From Mangrovibacterium diazotrophicum (GTDB taxonomy: Bacteria > Bacteroidota > Bacteroidia > Bacteroidales > Prolixibacteraceae), in assembly GCF_003610535.1 (NCBI RefSeq), contig NZ_RAPN01000001.1, positions 1,103,320 to 1,167,319 on the forward strand: a DNA stretch of 64,000 nucleotides, given 5' to 3'. The position numbers and the translations under genes are program-made. The notes beneath the pieces are model-generated. The model was given only the letters and a program-made list of their open reading frames with translations. It was not told where the DNA came from and did not search any database. Positions within the stretch are counted from its first letter, which is position 1, and every line of letters begins with the position of its first letter. Shown here in pieces: positions 8,218 to 16,279 of the stretch.

Positions 8218-9420
8218 CTAAACCGCGCAAAGAACTTTCTTCATTTCTTCGGCAATAATCTGCACGCCTTTTTCAATTTCGTCCGGATCTGCGTTTGTAA
8301 AGTTCAAACGAATATGATTGCTGCCCTGCCCTTTGGTGTAGAACGAATTCCCGGGAACGAAAATCACGCCGCGTTCCATGGTCGATTTAATCAGCTCGTC
8401 AGCACGTAAACCATCCGGCAGCGTCAGCCAGATAAACATGCCACCAGTTGGCTGGGTCACCTTTACGTCATCCGGCAAATAGCGATTCAACATATCAACC
8501 ATACAGGCTGCCTGTTCCTCATATTTTGTTCTAGTCCGGCTTAAATGTTCATCCAGATCGTTGTGCGTCAAGTAGTGGTGCAAAACGTATTGAGTCAGGT
8601 TATTCGAGTGCAAATCAGCTGCCTGTTTCGCTTTATCGAAATGCGGTACCAAAGCCGGCGGCAGAATCACCCAACCATTGCGCAGTCCAGGAGCGACCAT
8701 TTTCGAGAACGAGCCAGTCCAGGCTACATGATCCGGCGCATATTTTTTTACCGGCGCAGGGAATTCCTCGCCAAAACAAATTTCATTGTAAGGATCGTCT
8801 TCCAGCAAAAACTGGTTGTAGCGACGTAACAATAACGCCAAATCCTGTCTTTTTTCATCTGAATAACTGATTCCCGATGGATTTTGGGCATTGGTAACCG
8901 CGTACATTAATTTGATTTCATCGTTCAGAAACAAGTCTTCGACCTGCGCCAAATCAGCACCGTCTTCCAGCAAGTCTACTTCCTTAAAATTGGGCAGATA
9001 AGCCGACATCGATTGGATAGCTCCCAAATAGCTAGGTTTTTCTAAAATCACGCCATCTCCGGGATTGATAAACAGCTTCGACAAAATGTCAATTGCCTGC
9101 TGTGAACCATTCGTAATAACAACCATCTCCGGTGTAATCTTCATGCCATACTTGGCACTGTAGCGACTGGCAATCCACTCGCGCAGTGGGTAATACCCCA
9201 ACGAACCGGCATATTGCAGAATATTACGGCCAGCGTCGGCCATTACTGCCCTTGTACTCTCGGCCAATTCGTCGACCGGGAACAAAGACGGATTTGGCAA
9301 TCCTCCGGCAAACGAAATCATTTTTTGCTGGCCAATGGCATTTAAAATGCTGCGAACAAAGGATACCGGTATATTTCGGTATTGTTCTGAGAATTTTTCT
9401 TCGGGAAACTGATTTTCCAT
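8218..9420 (-). CDS. PLP aminotransferase, LysN/MocR-like class I, under leader-peptide control
   Basis: A 400-residue fold-type I aminotransferase. Visible features are the N-terminal SFAGGLPNPSLFP substrate-loop motif typical of LysN/AroH-like enzymes, VITNGSQQAIDILSKL (PLP phosphate contact), TNAQNPSG (PLP ring Asn), DDPYNEI, and the Schiff-base Lys in TGSFSKMVAPGLRNGW. Characterised relatives act on 2-aminoadipate, leucine or aromatic amino acids, so sequence alone leaves the substrate open. The upstream region carries two tandem Ile/Leu/Val-rich leader peptides with terminators, which points to branched-chain amino acids as regulators and perhaps substrates. The ATG at 9420 follows the second terminator by 33 bases. 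Confidence 0.9.
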   Translation of the reverse strand: MENQFPEEKFSEQYRNIPVSFVRSILNAIGQQKMISFAGGLPNPSLFPVDELAESTRAVMADAGRNILQYAGSLGYYPLREWIASRYSAKYGMKITPEMVVITNGSQQAIDILSKLFINPGDGVILEKPSYLGAIQSMSAYLPNFKEVDLLEDGADLAQVEDLFLNDEIKLMYAVTNAQNPSGISYSDEKRQDLALLLRRYNQFLLEDDPYNEICFGEEFPAPVKKYAPDHVAWTGSFSKMVAPGLRNGWVILPPALVPHFDKAKQAADLHSNNLTQYVLHHYLTHNDLDEHLSRTRTKYEEQAACMVDMLNRYLPDDVKVTQPTGGMFIWLTLPDGLRADELIKSTMERGVIFVPGNSFYTKGQGSNHIRLNFTNADPDEIEKGVQIIAEEMKKVLCAV

Positions 9421-9453
9421 AGTTTGTTATTTAAGTTTAAAATCGGCAAAAAC

Positions 9454-9494
9454 AAAAAGCCCTTCCCGGGGCTGACCACACCGGAAAGGGCTTT
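9454..9494 (-). terminator. Attenuator terminator 2 (before the aminotransferase)
   Basis: On the minus strand AAAGCCCTTTCCGG pairs with CCGGGAAGGGCTTT (14 pairs, one G-U), then TTTTGTTTTTG. It sits between leader peptide 2 (stop at 9519) and the aminotransferase start (9420), where an attenuator terminator belongs. Confidence 0.9.
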
Positions 9495-9518
9495 GCAACA
9501 TGCAATACAGTCCCGCTC

Positions 9519-9584
9519 CTAGGTGATCAACTCCACCAGGATAACCGCGACCGCGACGAGAATATGTATTGACAATCGACTCAT
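9519..9584 (-). CDS. Leader peptide 2, Ile/Leu/Val-rich (21 aa)
   Basis: ATG 9584 to TAG 9519. Of 21 codons, 12 are branched-chain: Ile at 6, 8, 15, 20; Leu at 4, 9, 16, 19; Val at 10, 12, 14, 17. The core is SIHILVAVAVILVELI. A terminator hairpin begins 24 bases after the stop, and an alternative GGTG...CACC hairpin spans the last codons and the stop. This is the classic layout of ribosome-mediated attenuation: a ribosome stalled for want of charged Ile, Leu or Val tRNA would block the terminator and let the aminotransferase be read. It shares the SIH-ILV core with leader 1, so the two look duplicated. No ribosome site is obvious, which is usual here. No homologue search was done. Confidence 0.82.
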   Translation of the reverse strand: MSRLSIHILVAVAVILVELIT

Positions 9585-9611
9585 ATTATTTGTATCAAAC
9601 AGTAATAAAAA

Positions 9612-9640
9612 CAAAAAAGCCACCCTCCGAAGAGAATGGC
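9612..9640 (-). terminator. Attenuator terminator 1 (between the two leader peptides)
   Basis: On the minus strand GCCATTCTC pairs with GAGGGTGGC (two G-U pairs) around a stable TTCG tetraloop, followed by TTTTTT. It lies 41 bases after the stop of leader 1 and 27 bases before the start of leader 2. Confidence 0.9.
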
Positions 9641-9681
9641 CTTGCTCCAATAGCTTTAATATTTTTTGTCCATACTCTTCC

Positions 9682-9744
9682 CTAGCCCAACGCGATGACC
9701 GCGAGTGCGACGACGAGAATCGTATGAATTGAATTGCTTTGCAT
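9682..9744 (-). CDS. Leader peptide 1, Ile/Leu/Val-rich (20 aa)
   Basis: ATG 9744 to TAG 9682. The core SIHTILVVALAVIAL has 9 branched-chain codons out of 20: Ile 6, 9, 17; Leu 10, 14, 19; Val 11, 12, 16. It is the first of two similar leaders. SIH at residues 5-7 and ILV just after are shared with leader 2, although the DNA between the matching codons has diverged. Its own TTCG-loop terminator follows. Transcription probably begins just upstream: TATCTTTC near 9758-9765 on the minus strand matches TAnnTTTG in 7 of 8 positions. Stalling here would need to be overcome before the second unit is transcribed, which would give two gates in series. Confidence 0.8.
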   Translation of the reverse strand: MQSNSIHTILVVALAVIALG

Positions 9745-9873
9745 TGTTTTCACAAAGGAAAGATAATTTTCAGCCCTGCAAAGTTTCAGTTTCCTTTTTT
9801 TCAATTTTCATTCGAAAAATTTAAAATGGGCACGGAATGTTAACAAAAACGACCAAACAAGGACTTAGCTAAA

Positions 9874-9910
9874 AATAAAAACACTGCGCTCCGTTAAACG
9901 GGCACAGTGT
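9874..9910 (-). terminator. Intrinsic terminator of the PI-PLC-like gene
   Basis: On the minus strand ACACTGTGCCCGTTTAACGG and its partner form a long interrupted hairpin (outer arms ACACTG/CAGTGT), followed by TTTTATTTTT. It lies about 50 bases after the stop at 9960. Confidence 0.85.
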
Positions 9911-9959
9911 CATGAACAAATGTATGAAATAATATGGGAAGATTCTTTTAATCTGCTAC

Positions 9960-11039
9960 TTAACGCTTCTCAAAAAGCGGATTCACCCGAACATAAGTAC
10001 TGTCTGCAAAAGCGATGTGATAGGGCGAATCGAAAAATGTACTGGGCTGATAATAGTCGGTAGTTATGATTTGAGCCCCCGATGCACAAGCAGTTTCAAA
10101 ACGCGAATAATCGTTATTCCGGGCTTCGACCGTGTTGGCATCCGCACGCGTACGAATCAGGTAGCCTTGTTTGACTAGCTTCGGGATTTCCGGGTTTTCG
10201 GGATCGTTTAACAACAAAGCTGCTGCTTCGGGAGTACCGGGTTCGGCGCGGGCAAACAATACCCGACCAATTAACGAAGGATGCCCGTGCATATAAAGGT
10301 CCCGCTTTGCTCCTCCATCGTCCAAAATGAAGAGGAAACGCCCCTGTGCGTCTTCCAATTTCGGCCAGCTTCCTTTAGTCACTGCTTCATTTAATGTAGG
10401 ATAATCAGCACGAACCATATCCGGAGTGATCAACTTGTCGTCTCCCAAACCCGCGCGAATTGCCTCATCCAGCCGATCAAAAGTTGCTGATGTTAATCGC
10501 TCCGGTTCGGTGAGTTTTGAGTGGTCATCTTTCATCTGATCAGCAGACCCTTTTACTTCCATTGTTATAAACACGGGAAAATGTCCGGGATTAGCTTCAG
10601 ACCAAGCTTTCAACTGAACTAACGCAATTTTTAGCGTAGGACACGAGCTAAGAAAATCAACGCCAATCATATGAAAGACCTTGAAACCCGGCTTCATCAT
10701 CAAACTATCGGGGTCATAAGGTTGTTCGGGCTTCACCCAATCCAAACCTTCCGGATGAGCATACCGACCGCCCAGGCTGTCAGCATACACGTCAATTTCC
10801 AAATTGCGTAAGCCTAAATCCAACTGATCAGCAAGACTGACATGCGCGTACTGCAAACCTGTGGCTCTTGGATCTCTGGCAATCATCGAATCCATCAACG
10901 CAGGCTCGATGGCCTGTTTATAGCTATTGTGAGAACCGATTACCTGGTATTGGTTAATCGGTAGATTGTCGTTTTGATGAGATGTAGAACATGACGCCAC
11001 TAACAAAAAAGAAAAAGCAGCAAGCGCACGAAACTTCAT
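9960..11039 (-). CDS. Lipoprotein, Ca2+-dependent phosphoinositide phospholipase C-like
   Basis: A 359-residue protein with a lipoprotein signal (MKFRALAAFSFLLVASC, lipid-carrying Cys17), so it is attached to a membrane on the periplasmic or outer side. The mature part has the PI-PLC-C1-like pattern: IGSHNSYK (catalytic-His region), LDLGLRNLEIDVYAD (acidic Ca2+/substrate site) and FPVFITMEVKG. Members are annotated as calcium-dependent phosphodiesterases acting on phosphoinositides, but bacterial substrates are largely untested. The lipoprotein signal sets the ATG at 11039 rather than the longer frame starting at 11078, and TAGCTTTG (11066-11073) would place the transcript start between them. 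It is monocistronic, with its own terminator. Confidence 0.85.
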   Translation of the reverse strand: MKFRALAAFSFLLVASCSTSHQNDNLPINQYQVIGSHNSYKQAIEPALMDSMIARDPRATGLQYAHVSLADQLDLGLRNLEIDVYADSLGGRYAHPEGLDWVKPEQPYDPDSLMMKPGFKVFHMIGVDFLSSCPTLKIALVQLKAWSEANPGHFPVFITMEVKGSADQMKDDHSKLTEPERLTSATFDRLDEAIRAGLGDDKLITPDMVRADYPTLNEAVTKGSWPKLEDAQGRFLFILDDGGAKRDLYMHGHPSLIGRVLFARAEPGTPEAAALLLNDPENPEIPKLVKQGYLIRTRADANTVEARNNDYSRFETACASGAQIITTDYYQPSTFFDSPYHIAFADSTYVRVNPLFEKR

Positions 11040-11065
11040 AACTTTTGTTGTTGAAATTGATGCGT

Positions 11066-11073
11066 CAAAGCTA
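11066..11073 (-). promoter_or_regulatory. Candidate -7 element for the PI-PLC-like gene
   Basis: TAGCTTTG on the minus strand fits TAnnTTTG, 26 bases before ATG 11039. A TTG at the expected -33 spacing is not seen. Confidence 0.55.
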
Positions 11074-11172
11074 GGCAAAAACGAAGCGGCATCCGTTAAA
11101 CCAAAATTACATTCCGATTAGATGTTTGGAAAAAACGTTCAACAAACCGTTAAAGACCGACTCAAAAATGAA

Positions 11173-12783
11173 CTAATACACATCTTCGCAATAGCGATTA
11201 TCGGCTTGCAATTGATCCACCGTCAGGCCATTATCTTCGGCCTGCAACAACGCATTGATGGTTTGCTTAACGCTTTGCCCCATCTTTATCGAGCCACACA
11301 CGTAAATATGTGCACCTTGGTCAATCCACCTCAGCAGTTCAGTACCTTCTTTCAATACGGCATCCTGCACGTAGAATTTCGTCGATTGGTCGCGGGAGAA
11401 AGCCAAACTCACATTTTCCAGCAAACCTTCACGTTTCCATCCATCCAATTCTTCGCCATATAAATAATCAGACTTTCGCGTCTTTTCGCCAAAGAATAAC
11501 CAGTTTCGGGTATTTGTATGCATTCGGCGTTCCTGTAAAAACGCACGAACGGGAGCAATACCAGTCCCGGCTGCGATGAAAATTGCCGGCGTTGAAGAAT
11601 TGACAGGCAAACGGAATTCATCGTCGGGCGCGATGAAAAACGAAACAGCCGTGCCAACTTCCAACCATTCACTCAAGTAAGTTGAACAGGAGCCTTGACG
11701 TTCGCGATTCTTGTGGTTAAACCGCACCTGTTTTACTGTTAGCTGCAGCTCATCAGCATTCATTTGCTGGAAGGATGAAATCGAATAATAGCGGATTTTC
11801 AACTTGTCGGGTAAACTAACCAATTGCGATGTATTAAACAGATACGGGAAGTCGTTCAACATATCCATCAAATCATGCTTACGTTGGTAATCCAAACTCG
11901 CCTTGTCGTCTGCCAGTAGGTCCGACAGATTTTCGTCGCCCGATAAATCAGCATAACGCTTCATAACCCCACGACTCAAGGTCGTTATTTCAGCTTTTGT
12001 CAAGAGAAACTCGCGAAGGCAAAGACCTTCTTCCTCTCGAATCAACTCTTCTGGATTTAGTCCGGTCTTAGCGACAATCAGTGCGACCAATCGTGGAGAG
12101 TTTTGTGGCGCAACGCCAATGGAATCACCTGATTTATATTGCACTTCTCGCCCGTTAATAGCCAAACTGATGTGATACACCCCTTCTGCGGACTCCGGAT
12201 TGAGACATCTTTTTTCTTTAACAATTGCTTTCTTCCACGATCGATTCTTTTGCTCCTCAATGAGAAAAGAATCACCATTCGAGCTCCCTGCCAATAATTT
12301 AGAGACCGTTGAAATCCAGCCGGCAGCGTTCGTTTCAAACGCTTCATCACAGTCTACACGCGGAGAAAAGGGTTTGGCACCGCTGTCAAGCAAAAGCCTT
12401 TCCAGTGTCTTTCCGGCCTCGCAAAAATGCTCGTAATCCGAATCGCCCAACGCGCATACCGAAAACTCAAGATGATCAAGTTGAATCTGTTTATTCTTTA
12501 AGTGCTTGAAAAAACGGACAGCTACCGGAGGTGGATCGCCCTCTCCATGAGTGCTCACCACAAAAAGAACTGTCTTTTCCGAAGCCAGGTTCTCTGCTTT
12601 AAACGACGACATATTTTTCAGCCGCACTTTCTTGCCTTTCTCCTTTAAATGTCGAAAAGTCTCACTGGCAACAAACTCTGCGTTGCCTGATTTTCCGCCA
12701 AATAATATCGTAATTAAACCTGTTTCGGCTGCAAGCTGCTGCTCACCAAAAAACTTCCGTATCGTTCCAAACATCCTTTTCAA
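11173..12783 (-). CDS. CysJ-like diflavin (FMN/FAD) reductase
   Basis: A 536-residue electron-transfer flavoprotein. The N-terminal flavodoxin domain (about 22-160) carries STHGEGDPP and CALGDSDYEHFCEAGK for FMN. An FAD domain follows, with RYYSISS (FAD-binding) and RQGSCSTYLSEWL. The NADPH domain has GTGIAPVRAFLQER, FFGEKTRKSDYLY and YVCGSIKMG, and the chain ends in RYCEDVY with the terminal aromatic residue of CysJ. It is about 60 residues shorter than E. coli CysJ at the N-terminus. No sulfite reductase hemoprotein gene (cysI) lies in the window, so the electron acceptor is open. A TTG-N20-TAACTTTG promoter lies upstream. Confidence 0.87.
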   Translation of the reverse strand: MKRMFGTIRKFFGEQQLAAETGLITILFGGKSGNAEFVASETFRHLKEKGKKVRLKNMSSFKAENLASEKTVLFVVSTHGEGDPPPVAVRFFKHLKNKQIQLDHLEFSVCALGDSDYEHFCEAGKTLERLLLDSGAKPFSPRVDCDEAFETNAAGWISTVSKLLAGSSNGDSFLIEEQKNRSWKKAIVKEKRCLNPESAEGVYHISLAINGREVQYKSGDSIGVAPQNSPRLVALIVAKTGLNPEELIREEEGLCLREFLLTKAEITTLSRGVMKRYADLSGDENLSDLLADDKASLDYQRKHDLMDMLNDFPYLFNTSQLVSLPDKLKIRYYSISSFQQMNADELQLTVKQVRFNHKNRERQGSCSTYLSEWLEVGTAVSFFIAPDDEFRLPVNSSTPAIFIAAGTGIAPVRAFLQERRMHTNTRNWLFFGEKTRKSDYLYGEELDGWKREGLLENVSLAFSRDQSTKFYVQDAVLKEGTELLRWIDQGAHIYVCGSIKMGQSVKQTINALLQAEDNGLTVDQLQADNRYCEDVY

Positions 12784-12841
12784 TTTTGTTTCCTGTCGTG
12801 AATTGTGACCACCTGCTGAGCAGAAAATCGAATACTGACGC

Positions 12842-12872
12842 CAAAGTTAATTTCGAAAGTCAATCTGATCAA
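12842..12872 (-). promoter_or_regulatory. Promoter of the diflavin reductase gene
   Basis: On the minus strand TTG (12870-12872), a 20-base spacer and TAACTTTG (12842-12849) match the Bacteroidota TTG-N19/20-TAnnTTTG promoter. The rest of the 343-base gap (12784-13126) holds the terminator of the upstream gene and nothing else I can support. Confidence 0.75.
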
Positions 12873-13069
12873 TCCCAACATCTTATGATTTTACCGAAAG
12901 ACACGAGACCAAAACACCATAACAAGATAAAATTCAATGAATTAAATAGAAAACCGACTATAAATCACCCAATATTAAAAGACAAAAATATCTCATATAT
13001 GAAAGGAGACCTGTTTCTTTCTCCTTATTTCTAGGTAGAAAAGCCATCAGAAAGCAAATTTATGGCCAA

Positions 13070-13106
13070 GAAAAAGGGCATCCCATTTGTCGTGAAATGC
13101 CCTTTT
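13070..13106 (-). terminator. Intrinsic terminator of the DPP5-like gene
   Basis: On the minus strand AAAGGGCAT pairs with ATGCCCTTT, then a T run. It lies about 20 bases after the stop. Confidence 0.88.
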
Positions 13107-13126
13107 GCGTTATCCTCGGAGTTCGA

Positions 13127-15220
13127 TTATTTCAACCATTTATCCAGCCAATTTTTAAACACTCTCTGCCACAGAATACCGTTTTGAGCGGTAGTCACCC
13201 AGTGACTTTCTTCGGGGAAGTGTAAAAACTCGGCCGGGATATCCTGCAGCACTGCCGCATTAAATGCTCCCATCCCCTGTGTGAACGGAATCCGGAAATC
13301 CTTTTCTCCGGTAATCACCAAAATCGGTGTGTTCCATTTGCCTGCAAACAAGTGCGGAGAGAACGTGTATGAGCGCTGAGCGGCAGCATTCGATTTGTCC
13401 CAGTAAGGGCCACCGATGTCCCAGTTTTCAAACCACATTTCTTCGGTAGTCACATACATTTGGTCGAAGTTGAAAATACCACAGTGCGAAATGAACGCTT
13501 TAAAACGCTTGCTCTCATTGTGACCAGCCAGGTAGTTAACAGAGAAGCCACCGTAGCTGGCACCAACTGCGCCCAAACGATTTTCATCCACATAGGGCTC
13601 CTTGGCCACATCATCAATCGCCGACAAGTAATCCTGAATATTCAGGCCACCGTAGTCTTTGCTGATTTGTTCCAACCATTCCATACCAAAGCCCGGCAAA
13701 CCGCGACGGTTTGGAGCCACGATAATGTAATCGTTCGCGGCCATCATCTGGAAGTTCCAGCGGTACGACCAAAATTGGCTAACTGTTCCCTGCGGACCAC
13801 CCTGGCAATACAAAATGGCCGGGTATTTTTTGTTCGGGTCGAAATGAGGCGGATAGATTACCCAAACCAACATCTCTTTGTTGTCGACTGTTTTTACCCA
13901 GCGGCTTTCCACCTTACCCATTTCCAACTGATCCATCAGTCCTTTGTTCACAGCTGTCAATGGCTCGTCGGTTCCGGTAGCCATGTCAACCAGGTACAAT
14001 TCGGCTGGTTGCGACATCGAAACTTTCGTTGCCACCAATTTGCCATTAGCTGCTTCTTCAACTGTCTGGTAATTGTGCACGCCATCGGTCAAACGCTGAA
14101 TGTGTCCGTCTGCGATGCTTACCCGGTAGATTTCATCAGTTGCATGAATATCGCTGATGAAGAAAATTGCTTGGGCATCGCGGCTCCAGCTCAGGTGCTC
14201 CGCATTTTGCTCCCAATTAGCCGAATAGTTTTTCTCTTCTCCGGTTTCCAGGTTCATCACAAACAAACGCGTTTGATCCGATTCGTAACCATCACGCGCC
14301 ATGCTCGTCCACGCCAGGTATTTACCATCAGGCGAAAAGCTTGGATTTTTATCGTAGCCTTTGTGTGCTTCTGTTAGGTTTCGGGTCTTTCCGGTTTCAA
14401 TATCGTATTCGTACAAATCAGTATTCGTGCTCTCGGCGTAAGCCTTTCCACTCAACTTTTTGGATGAATAAACCAATTTCTTGCTATCAGCACTCCACGC
14501 CAATTGCTCGGTGCCATCAAATGGGCGATCAGGTGCATCAAACTTCTCCCCTTCCAGCAAATCCTTGCCGCCGGTAATTCGTTCCGCTCCGAGCTTGGCG
14601 ATAAAAATGTGATTGTACGTATAGTCATGCCAGTTATCCCAGTGTCGATACATCAGATCACTTTCCAGACGGGCATTTGCTTTCGGCAAATCCGGAAACA
14701 TGTCATGAATGTTTTCGTCCAGTTTCACCTGTTTCACATAGGCAATTTCCTTCGAGTTTGGTGCATATTTAAATCCGTTGATTCCGCCTTCAATGTCGGT
14801 GATCTGCTCCGGATTTGAGCCGTCAGGGTTCATTTCCCACAACTGGCTGCTACCACTCGCTGACGAGATATAGCCAATTTTCTCTCCATCAGGCCGCCAC
14901 ATCGGCTCCGATTCGTTCGACGCGGTATTGGTCAATTGTACTGCTTCGCCACCGTCTGCCGGTACCGAATACAGTTCTCGGTAGCCTTTATTTTCTTCAA
15001 TATTGAAATAAGTTACCGCGTACAGCACCGTTTTCCCATCGGGCGACAAGCTTGCATTTCCGAGCCGTCCAAATGACCACAGCACCTCCGGAGTCATCAC
15101 ATCCGATGTTAGTTTCGGTGTCTCCGGCACATAAGATTTTTGTATATCATTCATCGATTTGGGGTTAGCACAAGCATTCAGAATCAATGCCGTGACAATT
15201 AAAACATAAACATTTCTCAT
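13127..15220 (-). CDS. S9 family prolyl oligopeptidase, DPP5-like lipoprotein
   Basis: A 697-residue exported serine peptidase with a lipobox (ILNAC, Cys17). The N-terminal two thirds is a beta-propeller of TolB/PD40-type repeats (LSPDGKTVLYA, WRPDGEKIGYIS, FSPDGKYLAWTS, WSRDAQAIFFIS). The C-terminal alpha/beta-hydrolase domain carries the triad Ser555 (GASYGG), Asp641 (GEKDFRIP) and His673 (EESHW). It has the DPP5/acylaminoacyl-peptidase arrangement rather than the DPP4 one: there is no DWVYEEE motif. DPP5 enzymes remove dipeptides after Ala or hydrophobic residues in the periplasm. Together with DPP4 at 59057 it would complete peptide breakdown. It is divergent from the thioredoxin lipoprotein gene. 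Confidence 0.92.
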   Translation of the reverse strand: MRNVYVLIVTALILNACANPKSMNDIQKSYVPETPKLTSDVMTPEVLWSFGRLGNASLSPDGKTVLYAVTYFNIEENKGYRELYSVPADGGEAVQLTNTASNESEPMWRPDGEKIGYISSASGSSQLWEMNPDGSNPEQITDIEGGINGFKYAPNSKEIAYVKQVKLDENIHDMFPDLPKANARLESDLMYRHWDNWHDYTYNHIFIAKLGAERITGGKDLLEGEKFDAPDRPFDGTEQLAWSADSKKLVYSSKKLSGKAYAESTNTDLYEYDIETGKTRNLTEAHKGYDKNPSFSPDGKYLAWTSMARDGYESDQTRLFVMNLETGEEKNYSANWEQNAEHLSWSRDAQAIFFISDIHATDEIYRVSIADGHIQRLTDGVHNYQTVEEAANGKLVATKVSMSQPAELYLVDMATGTDEPLTAVNKGLMDQLEMGKVESRWVKTVDNKEMLVWVIYPPHFDPNKKYPAILYCQGGPQGTVSQFWSYRWNFQMMAANDYIIVAPNRRGLPGFGMEWLEQISKDYGGLNIQDYLSAIDDVAKEPYVDENRLGAVGASYGGFSVNYLAGHNESKRFKAFISHCGIFNFDQMYVTTEEMWFENWDIGGPYWDKSNAAAQRSYTFSPHLFAGKWNTPILVITGEKDFRIPFTQGMGAFNAAVLQDIPAEFLHFPEESHWVTTAQNGILWQRVFKNWLDKWLK

Positions 15221-15543
15221 AGTAAGTAATCTATTTTCAGGAATCGCAAAATACAGTTTTCAAAAGAGATAAAAAAGAACTTAACAACTTGTTCAAAACA
15301 AATGCTAAAATCACCCAGAAGTAAATCTCGAACCGTTTTGACCAAACAATTGAGAATTCTTAAAAGACAAAAAGACGTTGCCCGTTAATGCACCATTCGA
15401 CAGACCAGGAAGTGGATACATATTCATTTTTCTATATATTTACATTTATTAGCTATTTTTAGGTCAATACTTAGACCCAAGGTTATATATTTGTAGTTGA
15501 AGACAATCCGATAGACTCAAATAAACGGAAAGGAAAAGGCACT
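15221..15543. other. Divergent intergenic region, 323 bases
   Basis: A/T-rich space between divergent starts. I see the -7 element for the plus-strand gene (15486-15493) and a one-base-short match (TATTTTG) for the minus-strand gene. There is no frame, RNA fold or repeat I can support. Confidence 0.5.
15486..15493 (+). promoter_or_regulatory. Candidate -7 element for the thioredoxin lipoprotein gene
   Basis: TATATTTG fits TAnnTTTG, 50 bases before the ATG. No convincing -33 TTG. GGAAAGGAAAAGG just before the ATG is a purine-rich ribosome site. Confidence 0.55.
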
Positions 15544-16035
15544 ATGAGAAATATATTTTTAGCATTCAGCTTCGCTGTTCTTACACTAACCAGCTGCGCT
15601 TCCGGCTCAAAAACGGAGAATCAAACTCAAAACCCGGATGATCCGCAGGAACACAGCGTTAGCCTAATTAGTAAGGAACAATTTTTAAAAGAGGTTTGGA
15701 ACTACGAAGACTCTCCCAACGAATGGAAATTTTTGGGCGACAAACCTGTGATTATTGATTTTTACGCCGATTGGTGCGGTCCATGTAAAATTGCAGGACC
15801 CATTTTGGAGGATGTTGCCAAAGAATATGATGGCAAAGTGATTGTTTACAAAATCGACACGCAGAGAGAACGAGAGCTGGCAAGTGTATTTGGAATCAGC
15901 AGCATCCCGGCATTCCTTTACATTCCTGTTGAAGGAAAACCAATGATGACAGCCGGAATAGGGCGGACAAAAGACCAGACGCGACAAATGTTTGTAGACA
16001 ACATTGAGTCGCATCTGCTAAAAAACAAGCAATAG
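15544..16035 (+). CDS. Thioredoxin-fold lipoprotein
   Basis: A 163-residue exported thioredoxin. The signal ends in a lipobox (LTLTSC, Cys18), then comes a low-complexity linker and a thioredoxin domain with the standard active site DFYADWCGPCK and the cis-proline segment SSIPAFLY. The canonical CGPC dipeptide is that of reducing or general thiol-disulfide oxidoreductases, so reduction of envelope disulfides is likely. The partner is unknown. It stands alone with its own promoter element and a strong terminator, so it is monocistronic. Confidence 0.9.
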   Translation: MRNIFLAFSFAVLTLTSCASGSKTENQTQNPDDPQEHSVSLISKEQFLKEVWNYEDSPNEWKFLGDKPVIIDFYADWCGPCKIAGPILEDVAKEYDGKVIVYKIDTQRERELASVFGISSIPAFLYIPVEGKPMMTAGIGRTKDQTRQMFVDNIESHLLKNKQ

Positions 16036-16056
16036 TTTCATTCGCAATATAGATCT

Positions 16057-16084
16057 AAAGGACGGCCTTCACCGTCCTTTTTTC
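16057..16084 (+). terminator. Intrinsic terminator of the thioredoxin gene
   Basis: AAAGGACGG pairs with CCGTCCTTT around a short loop, continuing into a T run. Confidence 0.92.
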
Positions 16085-16279
16085 ATTTAGCGCAAAGATT
16101 CTTCGAGTCAAAAAATAAATCGAAATTCAGAACATATGACAATTCAACTTTGAAAAATTAGCATTTGCTCGTCCGAATATCTGAATTGCTCAACAGATTG
16201 CCGATTTCAGTAAATGCAGAGTGTACCGCTGTTGGATTTTAGGCCATTAAAACTAAATTGCCGTTAAAATTCAACAGTT

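Noticed and set aside
9523-9732. A plus-strand 69-residue frame over the leader region
   Set aside because: It is antisense to the two leader peptides and terminators. Its composition is ordinary complement sequence and it has no homology or ribosome site I can support.
13460-14377. A plus-strand frame of 305 residues inside the DPP5-like gene
   Set aside because: Antisense shadow of a well-supported peptidase with no own signals.
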